13,819 nt of DNA, taken from positions 1-13,819 of the forward strand of contig DVNF01000162.1 of assembly GCA_018714575.1 (NCBI GenBank), in the 5' to 3' direction. The translations under genes were made by a program, and so were the position numbers. This DNA is from Candidatus Stercoripulliclostridium merdigallinarum (GTDB lineage: Bacteria > Bacillota > Clostridia > Christensenellales > DTU072). Below are positions 1-6,470 of this stretch, piece after piece. The notes below the pieces were generated by a model, which saw nothing but the letters and a program-made list of their open reading frames with translations, did no database searches and had not been told where the DNA came from. Position 1 is the stretch's first letter. The number at the start of each line of letters is the position of its first letter.

Positions 1-1578
1 TCGGCTTCGGATCTGGTCGCCGTTTACTTCCCCGAAGGTTCGGCTTTGGTGCCGCAAAACGACGCTTTGCCGGAGGAAGCCGATCCCGATTCCGACGATG
101 TGGGTTATGACTTTACAAACTATTTCATAGGCGAAAAAGTGTTCGGCGGCTGTGTAAAATTGACGACCGTTTATACTTCGTTTACCTTGGATAACGGCAA
201 TATCGTGCCTTCCGACAACCCCGGTCTGGGGATAATCTCCGATTATATGTTCTATAATTGCAAAGCGTTGAAAACGGTGCAGATCGCGGAAGGTCTTAGA
301 CTGATAGGCGCCTTGGCGTTTGCTTCGGACAGTGCGAACGCAATGAAAGACTTGACAACGGTAAGTTTCCCGGCTGCGTTGGAGGTTCTGGGGCAACAGG
401 CGTTTGCAAACACTAATTTGTCCTCCGTTTCTTTTTCGCCGCAATCGGAATTCAGGATTTTGGGCGATTGGGCTTTCCAAGGAACGGAAATAGCTTCGGC
501 GACTTTCTATTCTTTAACGGAATACGGCAAAGCGCCGTTCTGGGGTAACCTTGCAATAAACAGCGTATATATTTATTCCGACCGCGTGCCGGATATTTCG
601 GTGCCGTCTTTGACCGATATGGGCGATACGTCGGTTACGCAGACCAGATTTTATGTCCCGATCACACAGCTTAGCGATTATAGATCCAAATGGGGCAGTC
701 AGTATTCCTCGGGCGGCCTGTTCCAAGATTACAGCTTGCAAATAGCCGATTTGATCCTGGCGGCGGAATACGAAAACAGGAACGCGGGCTATGCCTTGGA
801 ACCCGTGGACGAGGACGGCGACCTTCAGGCGGACGGCAATACCGATTACGCCAAGGTCGTGTATTTGTACTATAACGGCAAAACTTCGCTGTCCGTTCCA
901 GAAACCGCCGATGTTACCATAAACGGAATAACTAAATATTTTACCGTCACGGATATAGGCGGTTACGTTACGGTAGATTCTGCGGCAACTTCACCGATTT
1001 TAACAGATAGGGTCACCGAAATATACTTGCCGGATACCGTAAAACGCATTTCCGATTACGCTTTCTATAATATGGGTAAGCTGTCGAAACTGATTTGGAC
1101 TTATATCGGCGAAGGCGGTTTTACGATGAATTACGGACAGGGCGTAGTCGATAACCTGTCGCTAAGGTCTATAGGCGATTACGCGTTCTACGCTACTGCG
1201 TTGGAAACTTTTTATTCCTCTCCGCAACTGACGTATATCGGAGCGGAAGCCTTTGCGGACAGTAAATTGCATTCGGTCGATTTAACTAAGTGCGACGGCT
1301 TGACGATCGCAGCCAGCGCGTTCAGCGGAAATAAGATAGTCAATCTGACGATAGGCTCCGGTGTCGCCGAATTGCAAAGATATTGCTTTGCCAATCAGGA
1401 TACGGGAACTGCGCCGATGCGTATTGAATTCAAAGGCGCACCGCCGACGGTCGAAACCAACCTCGATCCTTTCGGGGGAAACATCGTCGGAACGGTTGTC
1501 GTCCCCGAAGCTTTTTATTACAAGTTTGTAGAAGACGACATCAGCTCTGCGCTGAGGGGTAAATACGTCAAAGGCTAA
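1..1578 (+). CDS. BspA-like leucine-rich-repeat surface protein, 5'-truncated by the window edge
   Basis: The reading frame is open from base 1 to the TAA at 1576-1578 (525 codons visible), so this is the C-terminal part of a longer protein; the TTG at 46 is not a convincing start. The sequence has LRR_5/BspA-type repeats of about 22-25 residues with the recurring pattern 'IGDYAFYN...L..V..P..L..IG..AF'. Examples are YMFYNCKALKTV, LRLIGALAFA, LEVLGQQAFA, RISDYAFYNMGKL, LRSIGDYAFYATAL and LTYIGAEAFADSKL. There appear to be two LRR blocks (roughly 230-560 and 1010-1480). Each is followed by a cap-like segment (FYVPITQLSDYRSKW and VVVPEAFYYKFV), with a beta-rich linker between (about 720-1000). 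BspA-like LRR proteins are usually secreted or surface-bound and mediate adhesion or host contact. The protein ends shortly after the second cap with no LPXTG, SLH or dockerin, so any anchor would have to lie in the missing N-terminal part, or the protein is released. The ligand is unknown. Family call fairly secure; role inferred. Confidence 0.85.
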   Translation, partial: SASDLVAVYFPEGSALVPQNDALPEEADPDSDDVGYDFTNYFIGEKVFGGCVKLTTVYTSFTLDNGNIVPSDNPGLGIISDYMFYNCKALKTVQIAEGLRLIGALAFASDSANAMKDLTTVSFPAALEVLGQQAFANTNLSSVSFSPQSEFRILGDWAFQGTEIASATFYSLTEYGKAPFWGNLAINSVYIYSDRVPDISVPSLTDMGDTSVTQTRFYVPITQLSDYRSKWGSQYSSGGLFQDYSLQIADLILAAEYENRNAGYALEPVDEDGDLQADGNTDYAKVVYLYYNGKTSLSVPETADVTINGITKYFTVTDIGGYVTVDSAATSPILTDRVTEIYLPDTVKRISDYAFYNMGKLSKLIWTYIGEGGFTMNYGQGVVDNLSLRSIGDYAFYATALETFYSSPQLTYIGAEAFADSKLHSVDLTKCDGLTIAASAFSGNKIVNLTIGSGVAELQRYCFANQDTGTAPMRIEFKGAPPTVETNLDPFGGNIVGTVVVPEAFYYKFVEDDISSALRGKYVKG

Positions 1579-1632
1579 TATAAAAAAATATAAAAATAGG
1601 ATAATAAAATATGCTGTAATTTGGCAAAAAAT

Positions 1633-1692
1633 ATACCGAAAGCGGCGCGAATCGTTGACAAAACGTAGTAGGAAAGAATATACTTTCGGTAT
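1633..1692. repeat. Perfect 10-bp inverted repeat bracketing the CDF promoter
   Basis: ATACCGAAAG at 1633-1642 is the exact reverse complement of CTTTCGGTAT at 1683-1692, with 40 bp between. The right arm covers the end of the -10 box, the predicted transcription start and the first two bases of the ATG at 1691; the left arm lies just upstream of the -35 box. It could be a two-site operator for a looping repressor. In read-through RNA it could form a stem that masks the start codon. The match is seen directly; the function is inference, and an arm pair of this length could occur by chance about once in a window this size. Confidence 0.5.
1655..1684 (+). promoter_or_regulatory. Sigma-A type promoter for the cation efflux gene
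   Basis: A perfect TTGACA (-35) at 1655-1660 and TATACT (-10) at 1679-1684 are separated by 18 bp. Transcription would be expected to begin about 6-8 bases after the -10, at 1690-1692, which coincides with the ATG at 1691. The upstream sequence is A/T-rich. The TTG inside the -35 box could be misread as a start codon for the downstream gene, but it has no ribosome binding site. Confidence 0.7.
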
Positions 1693-2872
1693 GAAAATTT
1701 TCGATCCGCTAAAGAAAGCATTTATCAAAAACTACAAAAATACTAACGATCCCGACGTCAGATTCCGCTACGGGGTCACCGCAGGTATTTTCGGCATTGT
1801 TACCAATGCCGTTTTGTTTGTGATGAAAGTCGTGGTAGGGTTGATGTCCCGTTCGATTTCCGTAATTGCCGACGCCGTCAACAACCTTTCGGACGCAGGC
1901 TCTTCGGGAGTTACGCTGATAGGGTTTAAACTCAGCAACCGTCCCGCCGACAAAGAACACCCCTTTGGCCATGCCAGATACGAATATATTACAGGATTGG
2001 TCGTCGCGTTCATTATTTTGATAATCGGCGGCTCGCTGTTGAAATCCTCTATCGAAAAATTGATCGAACCTACCGCAATCGAAGCTTCCGTTTGGACTGC
2101 GGTCATTCTGGCGGTCAGTATTTTGTTAAAGTCGATACAGGGATTGTTGTACCGCGACTTCGGGAAAAGCATTTCCTCTACTTCGCTGTACGCTTCGGCG
2201 ACCGATTCCCGTAACGACGTCATCTCGACCACGCTGGTTTTGGCTTCGACGATAGGCGCTATTTTCAGACCCGACGTATTCGTCATTGTCGACGCGGCAG
2301 TCGGTCTTGCGGTATCCTTGTTTATTCTGATTTCCGGAATCAAGTTGGTAAAAGAAACGATAGACCCGTTGCTGGGCGGCAAACCCGACAAGGAATTGGT
2401 TGACCATATTATTAAAAAAGTCAGCTCCTACCCCGGAATCTTGGGCGTTCACGATTTGATGGTCCATAACTACGGCCCGGCAAAAAGCTTTGCGTCGCTG
2501 CACGCCGAGGTGGACGCCGGGCGCAACGTAATGGAATCTCACGATCTGATCGACAACATAGAACGCGATTTCCATTCCGAAGGGATATTCATGGTCATCC
2601 ACATGGACCCCGTCATTACCGACGATCCCGAATTGAACGAGATGAAACAGTCGGTCACAGACTTGATCGATAAACGCTATGACGGTAAAATTAAATTGCA
2701 CGATTTCAGATTGGTAAAGGGCGTAACCCATACCAACGTTCTGTTCGACGCGGTGGTGCCCTTTGAAATGAAAGTCACCGCAAAAGAACTTGCCGATTAT
2801 ATTTCGGCGAATATTCCCAAAACGGATAAAATATATTACTTCGTAATTAATATAGATCGCGCGTACGATTGA
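1691..2872 (+). CDS. Cation diffusion facilitator (CDF) family metal efflux transporter
   Basis: This 393-residue inner-membrane CDF transporter would export divalent metal ions in exchange for protons. The N-terminus, with RYG...AGIFGIVTN near residue 27, matches the usual start of Firmicutes CDFs. The TM2 signature IADAVNNLSDAG is at about 59-70 and the HPFGH motif at 90-94. TM5 carries DSRND (D172 and D176), a DxxxD where zinc-type CDFs usually have HxxxD; this is more in line with manganese-type members, so the substrate may be Mn2+ (inference). A cytoplasmic ZT-dimer-like domain follows at about 235-310. A further extension (about 330-393, containing VLFDAVVPFEMKV and YYFVINID) looks like a second small alpha/beta domain. 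ATG 1691 is chosen because homologues start there. An SD-like GGAAAG lies 14 bases upstream but inside the promoter, so it would be absent from the promoter's own transcript. The gene ends with TGA; no terminator is visible before groES. Confidence 0.93.
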   Translation: MKIFDPLKKAFIKNYKNTNDPDVRFRYGVTAGIFGIVTNAVLFVMKVVVGLMSRSISVIADAVNNLSDAGSSGVTLIGFKLSNRPADKEHPFGHARYEYITGLVVAFIILIIGGSLLKSSIEKLIEPTAIEASVWTAVILAVSILLKSIQGLLYRDFGKSISSTSLYASATDSRNDVISTTLVLASTIGAIFRPDVFVIVDAAVGLAVSLFILISGIKLVKETIDPLLGGKPDKELVDHIIKKVSSYPGILGVHDLMVHNYGPAKSFASLHAEVDAGRNVMESHDLIDNIERDFHSEGIFMVIHMDPVITDDPELNEMKQSVTDLIDKRYDGKIKLHDFRLVKGVTHTNVLFDAVVPFEMKVTAKELADYISANIPKTDKIYYFVINIDRAYD

Positions 2873-2907
2873 CACACGATAAAATTAAAAAAAGTTATCT
2901 CTAGCAC

Positions 2908-2936
2908 TTGCATTCGGCGAAACTTAATGCTATAAT
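2908..2936 (+). promoter_or_regulatory. Sigma-A promoter of groESL
   Basis: TTGCAT (-35) at 2908-2913 and a perfect TATAAT (-10) at 2931-2936 are separated by 17 bp. The start would be near 2943, directly before the CIRCE operator, leaving an untranslated leader of about 57 bases. A partial CIRCE-like half-site, TAGCACT, overlaps the -35 at 2902-2908 but has no properly spaced partner. Confidence 0.85.
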
Positions 2937-2944
2937 TCACAATG

Positions 2945-2971
2945 TTAGCAATCAAAGTATGCGAGTGCTAA
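2945..2971 (+). promoter_or_regulatory. CIRCE operator (HrcA binding site)
   Basis: TTAGCAATC at 2945-2953, a 9-bp spacer, and GAGTGCTAA at 2963-2971 match the CIRCE consensus TTAGCACTC-N9-GAGTGCTAA with one difference in the left arm. It lies just after the predicted start of transcription, the usual place in Firmicutes. The repressor HrcA binds here and releases on heat shock when GroEL is occupied (established for this class). hrcA itself is not in the window. Confidence 0.95.
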
Positions 2972-2999
2972 TAATTTAGATCACGTCAGGAGGTAGTTT

Positions 3000-3287
3000 A
3001 TGAAACTTATTCCTTTGTTCGATAGAGTAGTCGTACAACATATCGAAGCTCACGAAACGACGGCTTCGGGTATAATTTTGCCCGGTTCCGCGCAAGAAAA
3101 ACCGCAAATGGCAACCGTCATATCGGTGGGCGAAGGCGGCGTTATCGACGGCAAAGAGGTAAAAATGATAGTTCATCCCGGCGATATGGTGCTGTACAGC
3201 AAGTACGCGGGCTCCGAATTCAAGATCGACGGAGAGGAATATATCGTCATTCGCCAAAGCGATATTTTGGCAAAAGTAGAAAAATAA
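3000..3287 (+). CDS. groES: Co-chaperonin GroES (Hsp10)
   Basis: At 95 residues this has the standard Cpn10 length. It forms the heptameric lid that closes the GroEL folding chamber in the cytoplasm. The N-terminus IPLFDRVVV matches the family. The mobile loop (about residues 17-35) carries the hydrophobic tripeptide IIL at 25-27 that contacts the GroEL apical domain. PGDMVLYSKYAG and the C-terminal EYIVIRQSDILA are typical. Start ATG 3000 follows a strong AGGAGGT at 2988-2994 with 5-base spacing. It is the first gene of the CIRCE-controlled groESL operon, with groEL 50 bases downstream. Confidence 0.98.
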   Translation: MKLIPLFDRVVVQHIEAHETTASGIILPGSAQEKPQMATVISVGEGGVIDGKEVKMIVHPGDMVLYSKYAGSEFKIDGEEYIVIRQSDILAKVEK

Positions 3288-3294
3288 ATTGTGC

Positions 3295-3310
3295 GACGGG
3301 GTGACCCGTT
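3295..3310 (+). other. Intercistronic GNRA-loop hairpin between groES and groEL
   Basis: ACGGG (3296-3300), loop GTGA (3301-3304) and CCCGT (3305-3309) form a 5-bp stem, extended by a G-U pair (3295/3310). In RNA the loop is GUGA, a GNRA tetraloop. No U-tract follows, so it is unlikely to be a terminator. It may act as a processing or stability element between the two cistrons. The structure is seen; the role is inferred. Confidence 0.45.
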
Positions 3311-3337
3311 CACTTCTGATATTAGGAGGCAACAACT

Positions 3338-4957
3338 ATGGCTAAACAATTTAAATACGGCGAAGAAGCCAGAAAAGCATTGGAAGTCGGCGTTAATACA
3401 TTAGCCGATACCGTAAAACTGACTCTGGGACCGAAGGGCAGAAACGTAGTTTTGGAAAGGAAATACGGCGCACCGTTGATCACCAACGACGGCGTTACGA
3501 TCGCAAAAGAAATAGAATTGAAAGACCCCTTTGAAAACATGGGCGCACAGCTGATAAAAGAGGTCAGCGTAAAGACCAACGACGTGGCGGGCGACGGCAC
3601 GACGACCGCTGCGGTTTTGGCACAGGCGATCATACGCGAAGGTTTGAAAAACGTCGCGGCAGGCGCAAATCCGATGCTGTTAAGGCGCGGTATCCAAGAC
3701 GCCACCGATTCTGCCGTAGAAGCTTTGAAAGGTATTTCGAAGCCGGTAAAAGACAAAAAAGAAATCGCTTCCGTTGCCGCTATCAGCGCGTCTAACGACG
3801 AGATCGGACAGTTGATAGCCACCGCTATGGAAAAGGTCGGCAAAGACGGCGTTATCACCGTTGACGAAGGTAAATCGATGGAAACCGAACTTTCCGTCGT
3901 CGAAGGCATGCAATTCGACCGCGGCTACGTATCGGCTTATATGGTCACCAACAGCGACAAAATGGAAGCAGAAGTCGACGATCCGGTAATTCTGATCACC
4001 GATAAGAAAATTTCCAACATTCAAGAGATCCTGCCCATTCTGGAAGCAGTTATCAAAAACGGCATGCACTTGGTAATTATCGCCGACGACATCGAAGGCG
4101 AAGCCTTGGCAACGATCGTTGTTAATAAACTGAAAGGCGTATTCAGCTGCCTGGCAGTCAAAGCGCCCGGATTCGGCGACAGAAGAAAAGCTATGTTGCA
4201 AGACATCGCTATTTTGACCGGCGGACAGGTTGTCAGCAGCGACCTCGGAATGGAACTGAAAGACGCAACCGTCGATATGCTGGGCCGCGCCAAATTGGTA
4301 AAGAGCGACAAGGACAACACGACTATCGTAGGCGGCGAAGGCGACCCCGCCGAGATCAAAGCCAGGATCGCTTCGATCAAAGCGCAAATGGCGGAAACCA
4401 CTTCCGATTACGATCGTGAGAAATTACAAGAACGTTTGGCAAAGCTTTCGGGCGGCGTAGCCGTTATCAGCGTCGGCGCGGCAACCGAAATCGAAATGAA
4501 AGAACGCAAAATGCGTATCGAGGACGCGCTGGCGGCAACCAGAGCGGCTGTCGAAGAGGGCGTAGTCCCCGGCGGCGGCATAGCTTTGTTGGGCGTTATC
4601 GATAAGGTAAAGGAAGCTACCAAAGATTTGACCGGCGATTACAAGACCGGCGCCAATACCGTTATAAAGGCGTTGGAAGCTCCTCTCCGTCAAATAGCGC
4701 ATAACTGCGGAGTCGATGGCGGCGTAGTTATCAACACCGTTGTTTCCGCAAAGAAAGCCGGTTACGGATACAACGCTTTGACCGACGAATATTGCGACGT
4801 TATGAAAGCGGGTATAATCGACCCCACAAAGGTCACGCGTTCGGCATTGCAAAACGCCGCAAGCGTCGCGGCGACCTTGCTGACCACGGAAAGCTTGGTA
4901 GCAGACATTCCCGAACCTCCCGCCCCGCAAATGCCCGCTAACCCCGATATGTATTAA
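3338..4957 (+). CDS. groEL: Chaperonin GroEL (Hsp60)
   Basis: At 539 residues this is a full-length group I chaperonin. It forms the double-ring ATP-driven folding machine with GroES. Hallmarks in order: LGPKGRNVVLE (30-40), the ATP-binding GDGTTT (85-90), the apical-domain VKAPGFGDRRK (274-284), the catalytic aspartate D396 in IEDALAATRAA, and VEEGVVPGGG (405-414). ATG 3338 follows AGGAGGC at 3324-3330 with 7-base spacing. The C-terminus is unusual: it ends PEPPAPQMPANPDMY instead of the flexible Gly-Gly-Met repeats seen in most GroELs. It is the second gene of the CIRCE-regulated operon and is followed by a strong terminator. No key catalytic residue is missing. Confidence 0.99.
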   Translation: MAKQFKYGEEARKALEVGVNTLADTVKLTLGPKGRNVVLERKYGAPLITNDGVTIAKEIELKDPFENMGAQLIKEVSVKTNDVAGDGTTTAAVLAQAIIREGLKNVAAGANPMLLRRGIQDATDSAVEALKGISKPVKDKKEIASVAAISASNDEIGQLIATAMEKVGKDGVITVDEGKSMETELSVVEGMQFDRGYVSAYMVTNSDKMEAEVDDPVILITDKKISNIQEILPILEAVIKNGMHLVIIADDIEGEALATIVVNKLKGVFSCLAVKAPGFGDRRKAMLQDIAILTGGQVVSSDLGMELKDATVDMLGRAKLVKSDKDNTTIVGGEGDPAEIKARIASIKAQMAETTSDYDREKLQERLAKLSGGVAVISVGAATEIEMKERKMRIEDALAATRAAVEEGVVPGGGIALLGVIDKVKEATKDLTGDYKTGANTVIKALEAPLRQIAHNCGVDGGVVINTVVSAKKAGYGYNALTDEYCDVMKAGIIDPTKVTRSALQNAASVAATLLTTESLVADIPEPPAPQMPANPDMY

Positions 4958-4960
4958 TCG

Positions 4961-5047
4961 GTAACGGCGTTTAAAACAGACGGAAAAACTAATTCAGGTC
5001 CGCGCCATAGGGCGCGGACTTATTTTTTTATTTTTTTGCGCCGTTAC
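4961..5047. repeat. Outer 9-bp inverted repeat enclosing the groESL terminator
   Basis: GTAACGGCG at 4961-4969 and CGCCGTTAC at 5039-5047 are exact reverse complements that flank the terminator hairpin and its T-tract. The right arm is transcribed only if RNA polymerase reads through. A further 7-bp pair, GACGGAA (4979-4985) and TTCCGTC (5064-5070), overlaps it. No target-site duplication is visible at the edges, so a mobile-element origin is not supported. Confidence 0.45.
4998..5037 (+). terminator. Rho-independent terminator of groESL
   Basis: A 9-bp GC-rich stem, GTCCGCGCC (4998-5006) and GGCGCGGAC (5011-5019), with the 4-base loop ATAG, is followed directly by a T-tract interrupted by A (5020-5037). 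This is a textbook intrinsic terminator 40 bases after the groEL stop. Confidence 0.95.
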
Positions 5048-5125
5048 TAACATCTGCGCTTTGTTCCGTCGGCCTTTGTAAAGCCTTGCGGCATATATCC
5101 AAAGCGGCAAGTAATATATTATCTT

Positions 5126-5887
5126 GTGGATTATTCGCCATACTATTTAAAAAATTACCTGAAGAGCGACCGGACTGTCGGCGAAAAGCCGAAATACAAC
5201 AAACCTAAACGCGGCAGGGGAGCGATAAAATTTATCGCGTTCGTATTGGTAGTATGCCTGGTAATTTTTGCGGTAGACGCCTTTACGGACGGAAGTATAT
5301 ATAAAACTATTGCCGGGATCGTCAATCCGAAATCGGGAAAGTACTATATTTTAATTGCCTCCGAACACCAATCGGAAACGGAAGCAGTAGCTTCGGCAAC
5401 ATTAATCAGGGCAAACGGCGGCGCGGGATATATCATTTACGAAAACGAAGTTTATTCGGTAGCTTTAGCTACATATTTAGAGGAAGAAGACGCCGCGGTG
5501 GTGCAGACAAAAAATCAGGGAACGGTAATAAAAGAGGTCGAAAAAAAGTATTCTTTGTTCCCCGACGTTTCCGGATTTTCCGATAGGTGTATCGCTTTGT
5601 TGGACGAATCCACCGAAAAATTGTATTCGGTCGCCAACGCGTATTCGTCAAAGTCGTTGTCCGCCGGTAGCGTACTGAACGAAGTCACCGCGATCAGGAA
5701 CGAATTTTTCAATCTGAAATCCGATCTGTTGGACGCGGGACAGAGCGGAGATACTGACAGGTTGATATCCGTAGTCGATCAATGCTTTTCCGCCGTCGAA
5801 GCGGTTTTGACGGGAGGGTATTCGTCTACGGAGTTGGAATCTGTTCTGCGGTACGTCACGACTTTGTTCGCTTATTGCGCAAGATAG
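5126..5887 (+). CDS. Membrane-anchored protein with SPOR-like domain, function unknown
   Basis: This 253-residue protein has a basic cytoplasmic N-terminus (KPKYNKPKRGRG). One membrane helix follows at about 34-53 (IKFIAFVLVVCLVIFAV). The segment at about 71-128 reads like a SPOR domain: YYILIASEHQSETEAVA, then LIRANGGAGYI, then VYSVALATYLEEEDA. This follows the family order of beta strand, helix, Gly, beta strand, and a 'Y.V.....' strand before a final helix. SPOR domains bind denuded peptidoglycan at sites of division or spore cortex, so a cell-wall role is plausible but only inferred. The remaining 155-250 looks helical, with no motif I recognise. The start is the GTG at 5126; no ATG is available and no good ribosome binding site is visible, so start confidence is moderate. 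No convincing promoter is seen in 5048-5125. It stands alone between the groESL terminator and a convergent dCMP deaminase gene. Confidence 0.8.
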   Translation: MDYSPYYLKNYLKSDRTVGEKPKYNKPKRGRGAIKFIAFVLVVCLVIFAVDAFTDGSIYKTIAGIVNPKSGKYYILIASEHQSETEAVASATLIRANGGAGYIIYENEVYSVALATYLEEEDAAVVQTKNQGTVIKEVEKKYSLFPDVSGFSDRCIALLDESTEKLYSVANAYSSKSLSAGSVLNEVTAIRNEFFNLKSDLLDAGQSGDTDRLISVVDQCFSAVEAVLTGGYSSTELESVLRYVTTLFAYCAR

Positions 5888-5910
5888 CCGACGAAAATTC
5901 GTCGGCTATC
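5883..5910. terminator. 13-bp perfect hairpin at the convergent gene ends
   Basis: GATAGCCGACGAA (5883-5895), loop AA, and TTCGTCGGCTATC (5898-5910) form a perfect 13-bp stem. It overlaps the last codon and the TAG stop (5885-5887) of the upstream gene. There is no T-tract on either strand, so it is not a classical intrinsic terminator. Its place between two convergent genes suggests a transcript end or 3'-protecting structure working for one or both strands (inference). Confidence 0.55.
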
Positions 5911-5930
5911 GAAGCTGCTGTATTTGATCG

Positions 5931-5948
5931 GTTCGGACTTTGCCGAAC
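5931..5948. other. Small hairpin in the convergent intergenic region
   Basis: GTTCGG (5931-5936) and CCGAAC (5943-5948) form a 6-bp stem with a 6-base loop. It could help end the minus-strand dCMP deaminase transcript, which would meet this hairpin about 50 bases after its stop, but no T-tract follows it. The rest of 5911-5998 shows nothing further. Confidence 0.3.
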
Positions 5949-5998
5949 AGTCGATTTATAATTAATCTGTCGTTCGGTCGTACTATTGTCTATCGGTT

Positions 5999-6454
5999 TT
6001 ATTCCAAATCTTTGAATTTGACGATCTCGACGCCTGCGGAATTCAATAATTGCAGACTGAATTCGTCGGGGTATCCTTGGTCGTAGACGACGCGTTTTAT
6101 GCCCGAATTGATGATCAGTCTGGTGCAGATGCTGCAGGGCTGATGCGTGCAATATATCGTCGCGCCTTCCAAAGACAATCCGAGTTTCGCCGCCTGGACT
6201 ATGGCGTTTTGTTCGGCGTGCACGGCATAGCACATTTCCTGACGGGTGCCGGAAGCTATCCCAAGGTTTTCGCGTATACATTCACACCTTTCTTTGCAGG
6301 ACGGTATGCCTTGCGGAGCGCCGTTATATCCCGTGGTCAAAATGCGTTTGTCCCTGACGATGACGGCGCCGACTTGACGGTTGGGTTTATAACAACTGCT
6401 CCAACCGGACACCAACTTTGCCATATCCATAAATCTTGAATCCCATTTGTTCAT
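5999..6454 (-). CDS. dCMP deaminase (ComEB-type cytidine/deoxycytidylate deaminase family)
   Basis: This 151-residue cytosolic zinc enzyme is predicted to deaminate dCMP to dUMP, feeding dTTP synthesis. The zinc/catalytic motif HAEQNAI (H79, E81) and PCSIC (C107, C110) are intact. The upstream YNGAPQGIPSCKERC with C53, C57 and C59 is typical of dCMP deaminases of the ComEB/phage T4 Cd type, which can bind a second zinc. The C-terminal GYPDEF...LLNSAGVEIVKF also fits. I chose the ATG at 6452-6454 (MNKWDSRFMDMAKLV) rather than the open upstream extension to 6499. It matches the family start and has an AGAGGTG ribosome binding site (complement of 6459-6465) at 4-base spacing. It is a single gene, convergent with the SPOR-like gene and divergent from the giant surface-protein gene. 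The length is normal. Confidence 0.95.
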   Translation of the reverse strand: MNKWDSRFMDMAKLVSGWSSCYKPNRQVGAVIVRDKRILTTGYNGAPQGIPSCKERCECIRENLGIASGTRQEMCYAVHAEQNAIVQAAKLGLSLEGATIYCTHQPCSICTRLIINSGIKRVVYDQGYPDEFSLQLLNSAGVEIVKFKDLE

Positions 6455-6470
6455 AAAACACCTCTGAAAT

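Noticed and set aside
1655..1690. TTG at 1655 as the start of the CDF protein
   Set aside because: This TTG is the first half of a perfect -35 box (TTGACA), lacks a ribosome binding site, and would add 12 residues not expected in the family. ATG 1691 is preferred.
1579..1690. Metal riboswitch (yybP-ykoY type) upstream of the CDF gene
   Set aside because: The gap is short, the best promoter lies at its very end, and I see no paired-helix layout of that class.
2902..2932. A second CIRCE overlapping the groESL promoter
   Set aside because: TAGCACT (2902-2908) and AATGCTA (2926-2932) resemble CIRCE half-sites, but the spacing is six bases too long and one arm is mismatched.
3680..4387. Long minus-strand open frames inside groEL
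   Set aside because: Antisense shadows of a highly conserved gene, with no plausible start signals or recognisable protein motifs.
4961..5047. Miniature inverted-repeat transposable element
   Set aside because: Only 9-bp inverted ends, no target-site duplication, and the interior is the functional groESL terminator. Left as an open structural observation instead.
6050..6439. A plus-strand open frame opposite the dCMP deaminase gene
   Set aside because: The minus strand carries intact catalytic motifs (HAEQNAI, PCSIC) and a good ribosome binding site; the plus-strand product has no recognisable features.
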